The position numbers and the translations under genes are program-made. Of a stretch of DNA of 64,000 nt, positions 18,025 through 27,156 are shown piece after piece. The stretch comes from Rikenellaceae bacterium. Its GTDB lineage: Bacteria > Bacteroidota > Bacteroidia > Bacteroidales > Rikenellaceae. The notes under the pieces are model-generated. The model saw only the letters and a list, made by a program, of their open reading frames with translations, did not search any database and was not told the origin of the DNA. The stretch's first letter is position 1. Each line of letters opens with the position of its first letter. The stretch covers positions 174,324 through 238,323 of the forward strand of contig CABIXK010000001.1 in the NCBI GenBank assembly GCA_902362705.1, written 5' to 3'.

Positions 18025-19755
18025 TTAGTAAACCTTAATCAAAACGACATAGGGCGTCAATCGCTTTATCTTTTCTGTAAAGGAAAGGCCCGAAATCGAG
18101 TTGTGTGCAGGCAACGAAATAGTCGTAGGTGCAACGTCGATCAGATTCTTCAGATAGGATGCTTTGATAGCATAGCCGACATTCTGTGCATCGGGAACCC
18201 CCGCATTTGTGATACCCACAATGTTGCCCTGCTTATCGAACAAAGGTCCTCCGCTATTCCCAGGCTGAATAGGTGCGGAAATTTGATAGGTTACAATATC
18301 GCCTTGATAACCCGTCTTGGAACTTATGATGCCATCGGTAACTTTAATCTCTTCTCCTAAAATATCAGACATGGGATAGCCGAGTGCAAAAACACTCGTT
18401 CCGACATCCAGTATCGAGGTTTTTGTAGCATACGGCAAGGCAGGGAACCTGGTAAATGAGCTGTCGTCGATTTGCAGCAGGCTAATATCGTTCGTCTTAT
18501 CGGATATAAGCACTTTGGCTTTGTATTTCTTTACCTCGTTATTTCTGTTTACGAAGACGTCTATTCCGTTGGCTCCGTCGATAACATGATAGTTTGTTAC
18601 GATGACCCCATTCGGAGTCAATACGAAACCGCTGCCTGTTGCTGTATATCGTTTGTCGCCTCCAGATGACGGAGCATTGGGGGCTGAGACCTTATCCAGC
18701 TCCATTTCTCGAATCAAGGCCAGTCCCTCTGAACCGCCTTTCTTCAAATCGTCAATACCCGAGGCATCGGATTTCAGCAATTTTGCTTTCCCTCGCAACA
18801 GGTAAGCATCCGTTGTGGATTTGTAGGATATAGCTTTCGTGCAGTCATCAATCGCATTGTTATAAAATTCATTGGCAAAATAGGCGTTTGCCCGCTTGAA
18901 ATAGATGTCGTAATTTTCATACCCTTTGTCAATGGCTTTCGAGTATTCCGAGGCTGCTTGGTAATAGTTTCCATCCTTCATATTATTATCTCCTGCTGAA
19001 ATAAAATTGGAAACTCGTGCGTAAATAGACTCTTGCTCGATTTTGAAATTATGAACTCTGATTTTTGATCCAGAACCTATGTTAAATTCAATACGTTTAA
19101 TTCCTTTAATAGATGTTATGTTACAGATTGTGCCATGGTCCTCCGCTAATGAACAGCTATTATCTTTGTTTAAGGTTATATCGAAAAAATGAGGCGGATA
19201 ACAGGTGGTCCAATCTTTGTTTACATGTCCAGAATTAGGTACATTGCCGCTAAGTTTATATTCCCAATATGGGGATCTAACAGACCCAGCCAATCCAAAA
19301 GATTGGCTGCGGAATGTATTATGGAAAATATATCTCAAATAATATTCTTTACTGTCGGTTCCTGTCATATATATAGTAATAGCTCAATAAAGATTGGTAG
19401 TATATTCAATCTTTCCTTTTTCATTGATAACAGGATATTTATATTCAGACGGTTTGTCGTTAATATCGTCAATAGTGAATAATATGCGTTTCGCGGGATC
19501 TCCCATGAGCCTATATGCAGAAGCTTTAATAACAGCATCTTTAAAAGAAATCAAATTTTTCTTCTTCTCGTCTTTTGATTCTGCAACTCCATTATGTAAT
19601 GTTACGCTACTCGTAGTCGTATTCGAAACGGTCAAATAACTACTCTTAGAGCTAATGCTCAAATTTTCAGTTATCAATTCCCAGTAAGTTTGAGAGTGGG
19701 CATTAACACTGAACAGCAACAAGCCACACAGTAATAGGGGTAGTAGTTTTTTCAT
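18025..19755 (-). pseudogene. Exported TPR and trypsin-like serine protease gene split by an in-frame TGA
   Basis: One uninterrupted reading frame of 577 codons, broken only by TGA at 19384-19386 (codon 124). The 5' part gives a signal peptide (MKKLLPLLLCGLLLFSVNAHS) and a beta-rich domain. After the TGA come a further beta region, a TPR block (YSKAIDKGYENYDIYFKRANAY) and a DegP-like protease with histidine in VTNYHVIDG, aspartate in TNDISLLQI and serine in QPGNSGGPL. Without the first part the protease has no signal peptide, so a single original gene is likely. Two separate genes, readthrough, or a sequence error are the alternatives. Confidence 0.7.
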
Positions 19756-19766
19756 AGAAGGTAAAA

Positions 19767-20213
19767 TTATTTAAGCTGTTTCTTTAGTCTTTCTATTTCA
19801 GCAAGTAAGGCTTTATTCTCTTGTTGCAAGGCATACACCTCATAGCTGTTACAGCTATCTATATCTTTCAATACAGCCACCATATCTTTAATTGCATCTT
19901 CCCAATAATGGAGATCGTGCTTATACAAATTTCCAGAGCGGCTGTCTTTTAATTCAATCGTCATGTAGAAATGGGCGTATGTTCCGTGTGTATAAAATTT
20001 TAACACCTCAAAATTACCGATACTGAAAGATGCTTTATTTCCCGCCTTGTCAATAATATGAAATTCAAAATGATCGGCATAGTTATATGACACTATACAA
20101 ATTCGTTTGAGATAAAACCAAGCTTGTTCGTCTTTTTGCAGATTATTCCAATCTGCATCAAATGTATATTCCCCATTGGGATATACGACGAAATATCGAA
20201 TGTCTCCTTTCAT
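19767..20213 (-). CDS. Hypothetical protein with C-terminal coiled coil
   Basis: 148 residues, no signal peptide. The first 100 residues look like a beta-rich ligand domain (IVSYNYADHFEFHIIDKAGNKASFSIGN in part), and the end is a short heptad coiled coil (ALQQENKALLAEIERLKKQ). It is the first gene of the island A operon, 11 bp before the split protease gene. Family not recognised; it could be a cytoplasmic sensor or adaptor for the operon. Confidence 0.55.
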   Translation of the reverse strand: MKGDIRYFVVYPNGEYTFDADWNNLQKDEQAWFYLKRICIVSYNYADHFEFHIIDKAGNKASFSIGNFEVLKFYTHGTYAHFYMTIELKDSRSGNLYKHDLHYWEDAIKDMVAVLKDIDSCNSYEVYALQQENKALLAEIERLKKQLK

Positions 20214-20835
20214 GCCAATAGCATTTATACCGTATCAACTCCTGCTGCGGTGGGTTATGTGCAAAAAGAAAGTGTGGAGTTGTTCGTTTATCTGACGATA
20301 GGCATTTGGCGTAGCCTGCAAACAAATAAACAATACCCCACACCGAATAGTATATATCAAATGATATATGCCTATACACGGTGATGAGTGTTTGTATTGC
20401 CTATCCTTGTTTGCTTAAAATCGCCAAATTTTATCGTCAAGGATTAGCGAAACACTTTCACTAAACTAATATGTCTGCCGCCCGTTCGGGACAGCACCAC
20501 AAAGTTAGAAAATGTTTCTCAATACGCAACGCTCTTGGGGTATTGTAGTTGCAAAATATGTCCTGCAAAGTTCTTGAAAACAAAGTTTCCATGCAATAGC
20601 CGCAGGCATGGAAAGCAAACTTTCTTCTTTGCATATTGGGTTAGCAGGCTTTGTTCTGAACTTTACGTCTGCACAATCCCTCTAAATCATGATTTCAGAT
20701 CATTCGATTCTGCATTTCCCAACCTTTTCGCCAACGCAAAAGCAGCAATCAGGGGTCTGCAAAATTCTCTCGAAAATGCAAAGCCCCCAATCTCTGTTAC
20801 TTGCGGTTTTATTAAGTGGATATTTAGGCCGTATT
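20214..20835. other. Gene-free stretch with an inverted repeat
   Basis: I find no supportable gene in these 620 bp. One hairpin stands out: AAAGTTT-CCATGC near 20581-20594 faces GCATGG-(5 nt)-AAACTTT ending near 20625. It might be a terminator or a nicking-site stem of the element. No Bacteroidetes consensus promoter for the minus-strand operon was found. Confidence 0.4.
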
Positions 20836-21150
20836 TCACGCCTCTGCAATCTTTCTTATCACGTCGTCCATGTAGATAGCTTGTCCGCTGGTGGTTCGTC
20901 CCCACCAATGACAGCCGAGGGGTCGATTATGACCTCTCCCTGTTCCTTGAGTTCCCGTGCAAGGTAAGGCGATACCAGCCACCACTTGAAAATCTCCTCC
21001 TCCGTATCGACAAAGGGATACATATACTCCTCGTCGATTTTACCTGCACGGATAAGTTCTTCCACCACCTCGTTCTGACCATAAAGTACATGCAAATCCG
21101 CTATGCGTTTTGCCTCGATTCTCTGTCCATAATTCCTGTTTTTACATTAG
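20836..21150 (-). pseudogene. Frameshifted small gene of unknown function
   Basis: The main frame reads RIEAKRIADLHVLYGQNE, continues through KIDEEYMYPFVDTEEEIF and WWLVSPYLARELKEQGE, then loses meaning at IGGDEPPAD. The +1 frame continues as HWWGRTTSGQAIYMDDV and IRKIAEA to a TGA at 20836, so a one-base frameshift near 20910-20925 is likely. No ATG start is present; an in-frame TAA precedes the 5' end. It resembles accessory proteins carried on Bacteroidales mobile elements, but this is from memory and I assign no function. Confidence 0.5.
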
Positions 21151-21222
21151 ACATAGGGCGGGGGCTTTGATTCATGTGTTTGTTCGTGGGCGGGATATAA
21201 ATAAACACACCTTTGAGGCGGG

Positions 21223-21254
21223 TTTGCAAATTTTAGATTTTATTCATAAATTTG
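21223..21254 (+). promoter_or_regulatory. Promoter of the 21279 gene
   Basis: TTTG (21223-21226), a 20-bp spacer and TAAATTTG (21247-21254) match both Bacteroidetes promoter elements. The start codon follows 25 bp later. Confidence 0.75.
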
Positions 21255-21278
21255 GTAAACAACTATAATCCAAATAAT

Positions 21279-22265
21279 ATGGATAATGATTCATTAGGCT
21301 ATCTCTCTTATAGTGGAGAAAGCATACAACATGGCATTTTCGATGCTCGTCAATCCGCAACAGCATTATTGGGATTTGACTATCTTATGCGTTATTTCAT
21401 AAAGATAGAGAACCCTGAATTAAGGGATGTTGATTTTAATTTCCCTGTAAAAGTAAAAGAGGGTTCATGGATGATAGAAATTCCTAATAACATTGGTGAA
21501 CTTCTACTAATTATTAGTGGTGGTAGCTTCGTTGGATATTACGTAAAAGAATTTGCCAAAAAAGCAGCTTCAGATGGTTTTTTAGAAACGGGTCCAGCTA
21601 AAGACATAAAAAAAATAATTCAAGGAGCAGTTAATCTGGCTAAATGGTGTATAAAAATTCGCAAGCATATTAAAGATAGACAAGTTGAAGAAACGATTGA
21701 TTTGACGAATGAAACTGTAAAAATATCAGTAGATGATAAAACATTAGAAATTCCTCTCAAAATATATACCCTATACAAAAATCTTCCCAAAGGTTTTTTC
21801 AATGACATTTCTGAAGCAATTTCTGAAAATGTATCTCTTACGATCGCAGGTAGGCAGGATGATGGTAAATTTGATAAGGAATCTATAACATATACGGATA
21901 AATCTTATTTTTACACTAAATCAAATATTGCACCTGATATTTTATTCCCAGAATTAAAAGACGGCCAATATGTAGAGTTAGATGGTGAAATAACTCGTAA
22001 TAATGGTAAAACAAACACTATTGGATTTGAATACAAGGGCCATATTCTAACATGTGAGCCAGACCAAAACCAACCATTAACAAAATATAAAAATCAGATT
22101 ATATCAAAATCTGATGATAAATTCTTCTCGTCTGTTACAATTTATGGTGTAATTGACAGGAGTGAAGGTACAGGGAATCGCCCTAAAATTAAATTTACCC
22201 AAATTACTCCGAAAGAAATCCTATACGTTGAGCAGCAAGATTTATTCAAAGATCAGAACTTTTAA
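21279..22265 (+). CDS. Hypothetical protein of island A
   Basis: 328 residues, AT-rich, with its own good promoter. The ATG at 21279 is preferred over the upstream TTG at 21252, which overlaps the promoter. A hydrophobic stretch (IGELLLIISGGSFVGYYVKEF, about residues 78-98) might be one membrane helix; the rest is soluble, with a beta-rich C-terminal half that ends in TPKEILYVEQQDLF. I recognise no family with confidence. It is the only complete plus-strand gene in the middle of the island, flanked by decayed genes. Confidence 0.6.
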   Translation: MDNDSLGYLSYSGESIQHGIFDARQSATALLGFDYLMRYFIKIENPELRDVDFNFPVKVKEGSWMIEIPNNIGELLLIISGGSFVGYYVKEFAKKAASDGFLETGPAKDIKKIIQGAVNLAKWCIKIRKHIKDRQVEETIDLTNETVKISVDDKTLEIPLKIYTLYKNLPKGFFNDISEAISENVSLTIAGRQDDGKFDKESITYTDKSYFYTKSNIAPDILFPELKDGQYVELDGEITRNNGKTNTIGFEYKGHILTCEPDQNQPLTKYKNQIISKSDDKFFSSVTIYGVIDRSEGTGNRPKIKFTQITPKEILYVEQQDLFKDQNF

Positions 22266-22270
22266 AATAA

Positions 22271-22300
22271 AAGCCCCCCATGCTGACACATAGGGGCTTA
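22271..22300 (+). terminator. Weak hairpin after the 21279 gene
   Basis: AAGCCCC pairs with GGGGCTT with a loop of about 14 nt, six bases after the stop. No T-tract follows, so its terminator activity is doubtful. Confidence 0.4.
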
Positions 22301-22330
22301 TGCCTAAAATGCAAACCCCTTGAAATCGGC

Positions 22331-23164
22331 TCAATACTCTTTGTTGCGCCTATCCTGTTCGATAGCCTCCCTGTACTGCTTCTGCATATCGAGTGCTTTT
22401 AGAAAGTAGGGAATGGAGACTTTTTGGGGTAGGTTCTTGCAGCGTTTGTTGAGTTGGTAGGTCAGACTTCTCGGCTCGGTACTCGGTACACCAGCCGCGT
22501 TGTATTTCGTAAACAGTACGGACATCGCCCGTTTGTTCCAAGTCGGTGGGGTCACTCCTCTGGATTGGCAGAAATCGCATAGCTCTCTGTAAATCCCTGC
22601 ATCCAGTCTATTGACCGCATGATTGATAAAACAACCAATCGTCAGTTCGTAGCCGTTCTCTATGGCCTTAATAAGTCCCGCTTGCTGACATTCATTCAAT
22701 AATGCGGCGGTCGTATTTCTCGATAAACCGATGGCCTTTGCAATTTGGGATATGCTTCAATGGACAGTATCCGTATTATTGAGGCAGACAGCCTTTAGCA
22801 GGAGCAGAAACCCTGCTATTTTGGCGGGATAGCGTTGTTTGAAGAACTCGTTATCGAGGAAGAAATAATGGGTCTTGACGGGCTTTATAAAGTACGTATT
22901 CCGCCTTATGAAGCCTCGGTCTGCATCCTGCTTAATGGAAGCCTCCACGGTAAGGCAGCCTACCTCTTTCAGCCGTTTGATGCTTCGTCTAATGGAACGT
23001 TCATCCAGCCCAGTAAGCAGGGATAGTTTCTCCTCGGTTACATGGGACAGATTCGTTTTATAGTCAGAGCAGCATTTAATGGTCGCTCACATGTAAATAT
23101 CGGCAGGCTTACTGTTGCCCGTCTGAAAGGTCACAATGGATTTGGGGATTACGGTGTAATTCAT
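22331..23164 (-). pseudogene. Winged-helix replication/element protein with two in-frame TGA codons
   Basis: From ATG 23164 (MNYTVIPKSIVTFQTG) to the stop at 22331 the frame is open for 278 codons except for TGA at 23087-23089 (YM*ATIKCC) and 22757-22759 (TVH*SISQIAKAIGLS). Both positions suit tryptophan (TGG to TGA). Two helix-turn-helix segments are visible: VTEEKLSLLTGLDERSIRR and SQIAKAIGLSRNTTAALL. The layout suggests a replication-initiator or element-maintenance protein of Bacteroidales mobile DNA, which is an inference. A normal TGG still encodes the tryptophan in PPTWNKR. Decay is the simplest explanation, readthrough or sequence error the alternatives. Confidence 0.6.
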
Positions 23165-23303
23165 CGTTAGCAATGGAATTTTTGTTGTTCGTAAATAGAA
23201 TCTCTTTTAAGTGCAGCAGTTTACGGAAACAGGCTACGCCATAGTGCTCTTTAGCCTGCTTACGGTTCTCGAATCACTTGCGGTCTTTGATGTGGTAGTA
23301 CAT
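23109..23303 (-). pseudogene. Small ORF upstream of the replication-type gene, with in-frame TGA
   Basis: ATG 23303 to TAA 23109 gives 64 codons: MYYHIKDRK, TGA (23274-23276), then FENRKQAKEHYGVACFRK and HLKEILFTNNKNSIAND. The sequence after the TGA is protein-like and the missing residue fits tryptophan. It overlaps the start of the next gene by 56 bp in another frame. Function unknown. Confidence 0.45.
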
Positions 23304-23351
23304 GGTCTGAAAGACTTTATATAGGTTATGTATAAGGTAGGTAATGTATAT

Positions 23352-23393
23352 ATAGGACACTTTTGAGCAGTCAGCATAGGACAGTTTTGAACA
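23352..23393. repeat. Two 18-bp direct repeats
   Basis: ATAGGACACTTTTGAGCA (23352-23369) and ATAGGACAGTTTTGAACA (23376-23393) differ at two positions and are 24 bp apart, start to start. They lie upstream of the replication-type gene and could be binding sites for its product. Confidence 0.6.
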
Positions 23394-23453
23394 ACTGGCT
23401 ATCCTGCTATTCAATACCTACTATCTCTTTACTTGGAATCTTCTGTCTCTGCT

Positions 23454-23712
23454 ATCTTCCATATTTTTTAATCCTGTAATAGTATTTATAAAGGAAAAGT
23501 CCATTTCACACTCAAAAAATGTGGTAATTATCCTCTCTCCAATACGAGTGAAATATCCATCTAAAGGGAATCTTTCGAGTAGGAAGTAGTAGCAAACGAA
23601 TTTCTATCTGTTGAATCCTGCTATTCCTTTACTGGGATACTTTCCATATTTTTTGATTCTGAATAGATATTTATATAGGAAATCTTCATTTCACACTCAA
23701 AAAATGTGGTAA
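23454..23712. repeat. Imperfect direct repeat of about 72 bp with a perfect 26-bp core
   Basis: Segments 23454-23527 and about 23640-23712 are similar throughout and share a perfect 26-bp core (23502-23527 and 23687-23712), which begins CATTTCACACTC and ends ATGTGGTAA. They lie in a gene-free AT-rich stretch (23304-24128). This may be part of an origin of replication or transfer. Confidence 0.65.
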
Positions 23713-23959
23713 CACGACGCAAAGAAAAGGCAGAGAAAATCTGCCTCAAACAATAATGCTCGGTTTGTATAGGTGGGAAATAGTAGCTTGGAATTGCAGT
23801 GCAAAGATAGAAAATAGTTCAATCAAAATCAAATTATTTAATAAATATCTTTAAATAATTTCCCAAAATATTTTACTCGGCAAAATACCACCGAACCAAC
23901 CGACAAGGACAGATAGGCAGACCTCGTTCAAAGCTATATATAATTGGAACTGCATCTGC

Positions 23960-24063
23960 ATTTTGTTCTGAAAACCCTATAAAACATGTTATTTTGTTCT
24001 AATAGACAGGCAAAACATGGTTTTAGAGGTCAAACAGAACAATTTTACTCGTTATTTTGTTCT
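23960..24063. repeat. Three copies of ATTTTGTTCT (iteron-like)
   Basis: The 10-mer occurs at 23960-23969, 23991-24000 and 24054-24063, with an inverted near-copy (AGAACAATTT) around 24036. All are within 170 bp upstream of the gene at 24129. The spacing is irregular, so these are either regulator sites or degenerate iterons. Confidence 0.5.
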
Positions 24064-24128
24064 GTTATTCCTCTGTTTGCTGTTGTTGAAAGCATTTCGT
24101 ATATTTGGGAAACTGTAAATTAAGGATT

Positions 24129-24953
24129 ATGGGCTATACGATACCTCAAAGCGTGAACGATGAAGCGATGGAGTATGTCAACAAACTGCACAATAAACAC
24201 TGCTGGTTCGAGGGGGAACATTTTGACAATGGTTGGCATATTACTTACCTCAGTCGATTGGCAATCGATGCTATCAAACCTCCATTCAAATATGAGGCGT
24301 ACCTCGAAAATAAAGATATTATCGGCACATTGGAGAAATACGAATTGGACGTCGAAAAGTTCTGGTTTGTCTTGCTCTACATTTACGATATAACGAAAAC
24401 TTTTGGAATCAATGCAGCAGATGCCAGCAAATCAGATTATGATATATTGGTTGAAATAGACGATTATTTGCAGAACCATCCCCAAGCAGTCCTTTACCTG
24501 TCTGACGATAAGGAGTTGCGGAAAAGCAACCGTTATGAGACCAACAGTCCTGTAATATTGCAAAACCTTCGTCGATTCGTGAAACAAGAATTGAACAGAT
24601 ACGAGAATCCGTTAGCGTCAAAAGAAGTCAGAACATTGGATTTTCTACAGAGAAATTACACGGAATCGTTATGCGCCTCTCAGCAGCAGGTATTGATGTA
24701 CAAACTATTCAAGATGTTATTCGATGCACTCATCTTGCCCGATTTGAAAGCAAGAAAAGGGGATACCGTCTCGTATAGCAAAATGCTCCTTATCTCCCGT
24801 ATCATCTATTTCTGTCGATTAACCAAAAATGAATCTTTCACGGTAGATAGTTCTCCGCTGAAAGGAATCCTCAAGCAGTATGGGGATTTCGATTTCTACC
24901 AATGGAATTCCAAGGTCTATAGCGGAAGGTTGATTCTCCCCCCCCCAAGATAA
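24129..24953 (+). CDS. Hypothetical mobile-element protein ending in a C9 tract
   Basis: 274 residues from ATG 24129 (MGYTIPQSVNDEAMEY); an in-frame TTG at 24105 is less likely. Soluble and mostly helical, with no signal peptide. Family not recognised; the position beside iteron-like repeats and an integrase suggests an element-specific function. The last codons lie in nine consecutive C (24938-24946), giving the tail ILPPPR. One base fewer would give a tail PPQDKGE; one base more would give a 16-residue tail beginning PPPKIRVSK. The natural C-terminus is therefore uncertain. Confidence 0.6.
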   Translation: MGYTIPQSVNDEAMEYVNKLHNKHCWFEGEHFDNGWHITYLSRLAIDAIKPPFKYEAYLENKDIIGTLEKYELDVEKFWFVLLYIYDITKTFGINAADASKSDYDILVEIDDYLQNHPQAVLYLSDDKELRKSNRYETNSPVILQNLRRFVKQELNRYENPLASKEVRTLDFLQRNYTESLCASQQQVLMYKLFKMLFDALILPDLKARKGDTVSYSKMLLISRIIYFCRLTKNESFTVDSSPLKGILKQYGDFDFYQWNSKVYSGRLILPPPR

Positions 24954-24956
24954 GGG

Positions 24957-25103
24957 TGAGTAAATCGGCCTGCGGTTTACTCCCTAATAGGGGCTGAATT
25001 TATACCGAGCTTTGTAGTGTCGAAAGGGATAAGCCTGACGACCTGCAAGCCCTCGGGCAAGGTGAGCAGAATAACCAAGGCCCCTCCGCAAAGGACGGAG
25101 TAA
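24957..25103 (+). other. Structured leader upstream of the 25111 gene
   Basis: 157 bp between genes contain several stems: GAGTAAA/TTTACTC (24959-24981), a GCCC/GGGC mini-hairpin near 25060, and CTCCG/CGGAG (25084-25100) ending 10 bp before the ATG, where it could mask the start. The same stretch can encode a short peptide, from GTG near 25016 (SKGISLTTCKPSGK) to TAA 25101. It may be a regulatory leader; the reading is tentative. Confidence 0.4.
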
Positions 25104-25110
25104 ATACAAT

Positions 25111-25653
25111 ATGGCACAGGCCAATATCAATTCCGCAGCCGAGGTTGCTGCCAACGTCGAGAACAAGAACAACGCTGTCAAGGCGAACGCACCCAAGACG
25201 GAACGCCGCCGCCAGTACACGGCATCCAAGCGGCACGAGATTCCCGCCCTGTGGAAAGTGCTGGGCAAGGCTCGGCCCGTGTTCACGGTGCAGATCAGCA
25301 AGACCAACGAGGTAAAGGCAAGCTGTATTCAGCGGTTCATGCCTGCCCTCTATGCCGATGAGAACCAGTTTTGGATTGAGTTCATGGAGCAGGTAAACAT
25401 CCTCTTGGACAGCCGCAAATTCTGCCGCGAGTGCAAGGCGCTGGGTTATCAGCCAGAGAACGTAGCCGAGCATGTGGTATTTCTCGGTAGCGCACCCATG
25501 AGAAAAGTACTGCGCGAGGGTGTGCAGAACACGTTGGGCGCCTCGATTCAGTTCTACAAAGAGCGGTTCTCGCCTGTCGAGGCTGACAATTACCGCGAGG
25601 AGTTAGAGGGACAGATTGCGGTTCGACCTGCACGAGACGAAGCAGCGGCATAA
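25111..25653 (+). CDS. Hypothetical protein of island A
   Basis: 180 residues, clearly more GC-rich than the rest of the island. The N-terminus is Ala/Asn-rich and probably disordered (residues 1-30) and is followed by a basic patch (KTERRRQYTASKRHE). A globular helical part then contains two cysteines in FCRECKALGYQ. No known domain is recognised. It is followed by a strong hairpin and then the convergent integrase gene, a typical place for an integrase-linked accessory gene. Confidence 0.6.
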   Translation: MAQANINSAAEVAANVENKNNAVKANAPKTERRRQYTASKRHEIPALWKVLGKARPVFTVQISKTNEVKASCIQRFMPALYADENQFWIEFMEQVNILLDSRKFCRECKALGYQPENVAEHVVFLGSAPMRKVLREGVQNTLGASIQFYKERFSPVEADNYREELEGQIAVRPARDEAAA

Positions 25654-25680
25654 CGTCAGACTGCCATAGTGAAAGAAAAA

Positions 25681-25706
25681 GGGGCTACGGAGCAATCCGT
25701 AACCCC
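25681..25706. terminator. Bidirectional terminator between convergent genes
   Basis: GGGGCTACGGA pairs with TCCGTAACCCC (one mismatched pair) around a 4-nt loop, with an A-rich left and a T-rich right flank. It separates the 25111 gene from the integrase. Confidence 0.8.
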
Positions 25707-25715
25707 TATTTTCAT

Positions 25716-26918
25716 TTATAGCAAATGAGCCATCGCTGCATCTATCTGTGAGTTCTCAAAGCTATCCAAGTAGATTTGGGTAGTGGATAAGTCAGAATGT
25801 CCCAATGATTCAGATATAAGCGCCACGCTGACCCCTGACCGTTTCAAGACCGTTGCGTAGGTGTGTCTCGCTACGTAGGTCGTCAAAGGCGTATGCAATC
25901 CTATCTCCTCACTCAATTCGTGCAGGCGTCTGTTTACATGCCGCAATGCCTTTTTCACTCGGTCGAGGATTTGACGTTCGGTCGTGTGTCTGTGGCGGTC
26001 CAAAATAGGAAAGATATAATCCTCCTCCACTTGGTCGGTGTGGTACTTGTCGATAATCTCCTGTGCCTGTTCTGTCAAACAGCAGTTCATCATCTTACCC
26101 GTCTTGCGCCTTGCATAGTAGATGCGTCCGTTGTCGATGTCCCCGTATGTCAGCAGGGCAATATCCTTGAAATTGATGCCTGCCATAAAGTAGGAGAATA
26201 AGAAAATATCCTTGGCCAATTGCGTGTAGTAGTCCCTGTCTGTCAAGTTCAACTCGATTAACCTATGGATGTCTTCTTTCGTAATGGCCCGTTTGCGGGT
26301 GTTCGTCCATAGGCTGCCTACCTTGAATTGCTGAAAGGGATTCGATTTAGGCACGAATACGCCCTCTGAAACCGCCTTGTTATACACGGCTTTCAATACG
26401 CTGAACTTGGTAGCAAGGCTGTTACTCACGTTGCCACGCTGACGCAGGAAGATTTCAAATTCCCTTAAATAAGTCAAATCCAATTCTTCAAAGCGCATAT
26501 TGACCGAGCGGAATTGAGCCATAAGGGCCAGTGTCACCTTATGCTTGCTGGCTGAACCGTACTTTTCGACCTTTTCCAGTCTGTCGATTATCTGCTTGAA
26601 ATAATCGCCTACTGTACAATCCAAGCGTTTGCCGATGGTCTCGAAAAGCGTTTCAAAGGTTACGGGGATTTCAAGGGCTTCCAGCTTCTTGATTTTCTTC
26701 TCGTACTCTTTGATTTTGGCTGTTATCTGAAACTGAATATCGTCCCTATTGGGGCAATCTTCCGTTACCTTTTGTCTCTCTGCATCCCAGTATTCACGGG
26801 CTACGGCCACGCCCAAACCGACCGATTTTTTGCGGTTGTCATGGAAGAAAAGCAGGCACAAAGGGCTGGTGTTGTTCTTATAGATTACGTCCTTGCGGAG
26901 TATTACTCTGAAAGTCAT
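25716..26918 (-). CDS. Tyrosine recombinase/integrase of island A
   Basis: 400 residues with the full layout of Bacteroidetes mobile-element integrases: an N-terminal arm-binding domain, a SAM-like core-binding domain (about 105-200) and a catalytic domain with VARHTYAT, LGHSDLSTTQIY and the nucleophile tyrosine in IYLDSF. The position usually held by the first catalytic arginine reads MAGINFKDIALL, so that arginine is absent, as also described for the CTnDOT integrase. It lies 166 bp from the tRNA-Gly it is predicted to use as attachment site. A decayed relative sits at 13640-14083. Confidence 0.92.
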   Translation of the reverse strand: MTFRVILRKDVIYKNNTSPLCLLFFHDNRKKSVGLGVAVAREYWDAERQKVTEDCPNRDDIQFQITAKIKEYEKKIKKLEALEIPVTFETLFETIGKRLDCTVGDYFKQIIDRLEKVEKYGSASKHKVTLALMAQFRSVNMRFEELDLTYLREFEIFLRQRGNVSNSLATKFSVLKAVYNKAVSEGVFVPKSNPFQQFKVGSLWTNTRKRAITKEDIHRLIELNLTDRDYYTQLAKDIFLFSYFMAGINFKDIALLTYGDIDNGRIYYARRKTGKMMNCCLTEQAQEIIDKYHTDQVEEDYIFPILDRHRHTTERQILDRVKKALRHVNRRLHELSEEIGLHTPLTTYVARHTYATVLKRSGVSVALISESLGHSDLSTTQIYLDSFENSQIDAAMAHLL

Positions 26919-27045
26919 TGTTTTGCATCGTTAGATGCAGGAGGAAGAACCTGTTTCCAATGGGGAGTTTAATGGAGAGGCAATGGGGAGTAAGCGCCTT
27001 GAAATGGCCTTTTCAGCCCTGTTTTTCCACCATGTATAAAGAAAA

Positions 27046-27078
27046 AATCAGCAACCCCATTTCTGTAAGTTGCTGATT
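27046..27078 (-). terminator. Terminator of the right tRNA-Gly
   Basis: AATCAGCAAC (27046-27055) pairs with GTTGCTGATT (27069-27078), and a T-run follows on the minus strand. It lies 6 bp beyond the tRNA 3' end, at the edge of the element. Confidence 0.75.
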
Positions 27079-27083
27079 CTGAG

Positions 27084-27156
27084 AGCGGAAAACGAGACTC
27101 GAACTCGCGACCCCAACCTTGGCAAGGTTGTGCTCTACCAACTGAGCTATTTCCGC
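27084..27156 (-). tRNA. tRNA-Gly(GCC), right copy
   Basis: Identical in all 73 positions to the left copy, anticodon GCC. A promoter lies upstream (TATCTTTG on the minus strand, 27204-27211), so this is probably the expressed gene and the original attachment site of island A. Confidence 0.93.

Noticed and set aside
20158..20379. 73-codon minus-strand frame overlapping the start of the 19767-20213 gene
   Set aside because: Overlaps a better gene in another frame and has no homology features.
14461..23303. Use of a UGA-tryptophan genetic code throughout the window
   Set aside because: Many intact genes end in TGA and use TGG; the interruptions are confined to decaying genes of island A.
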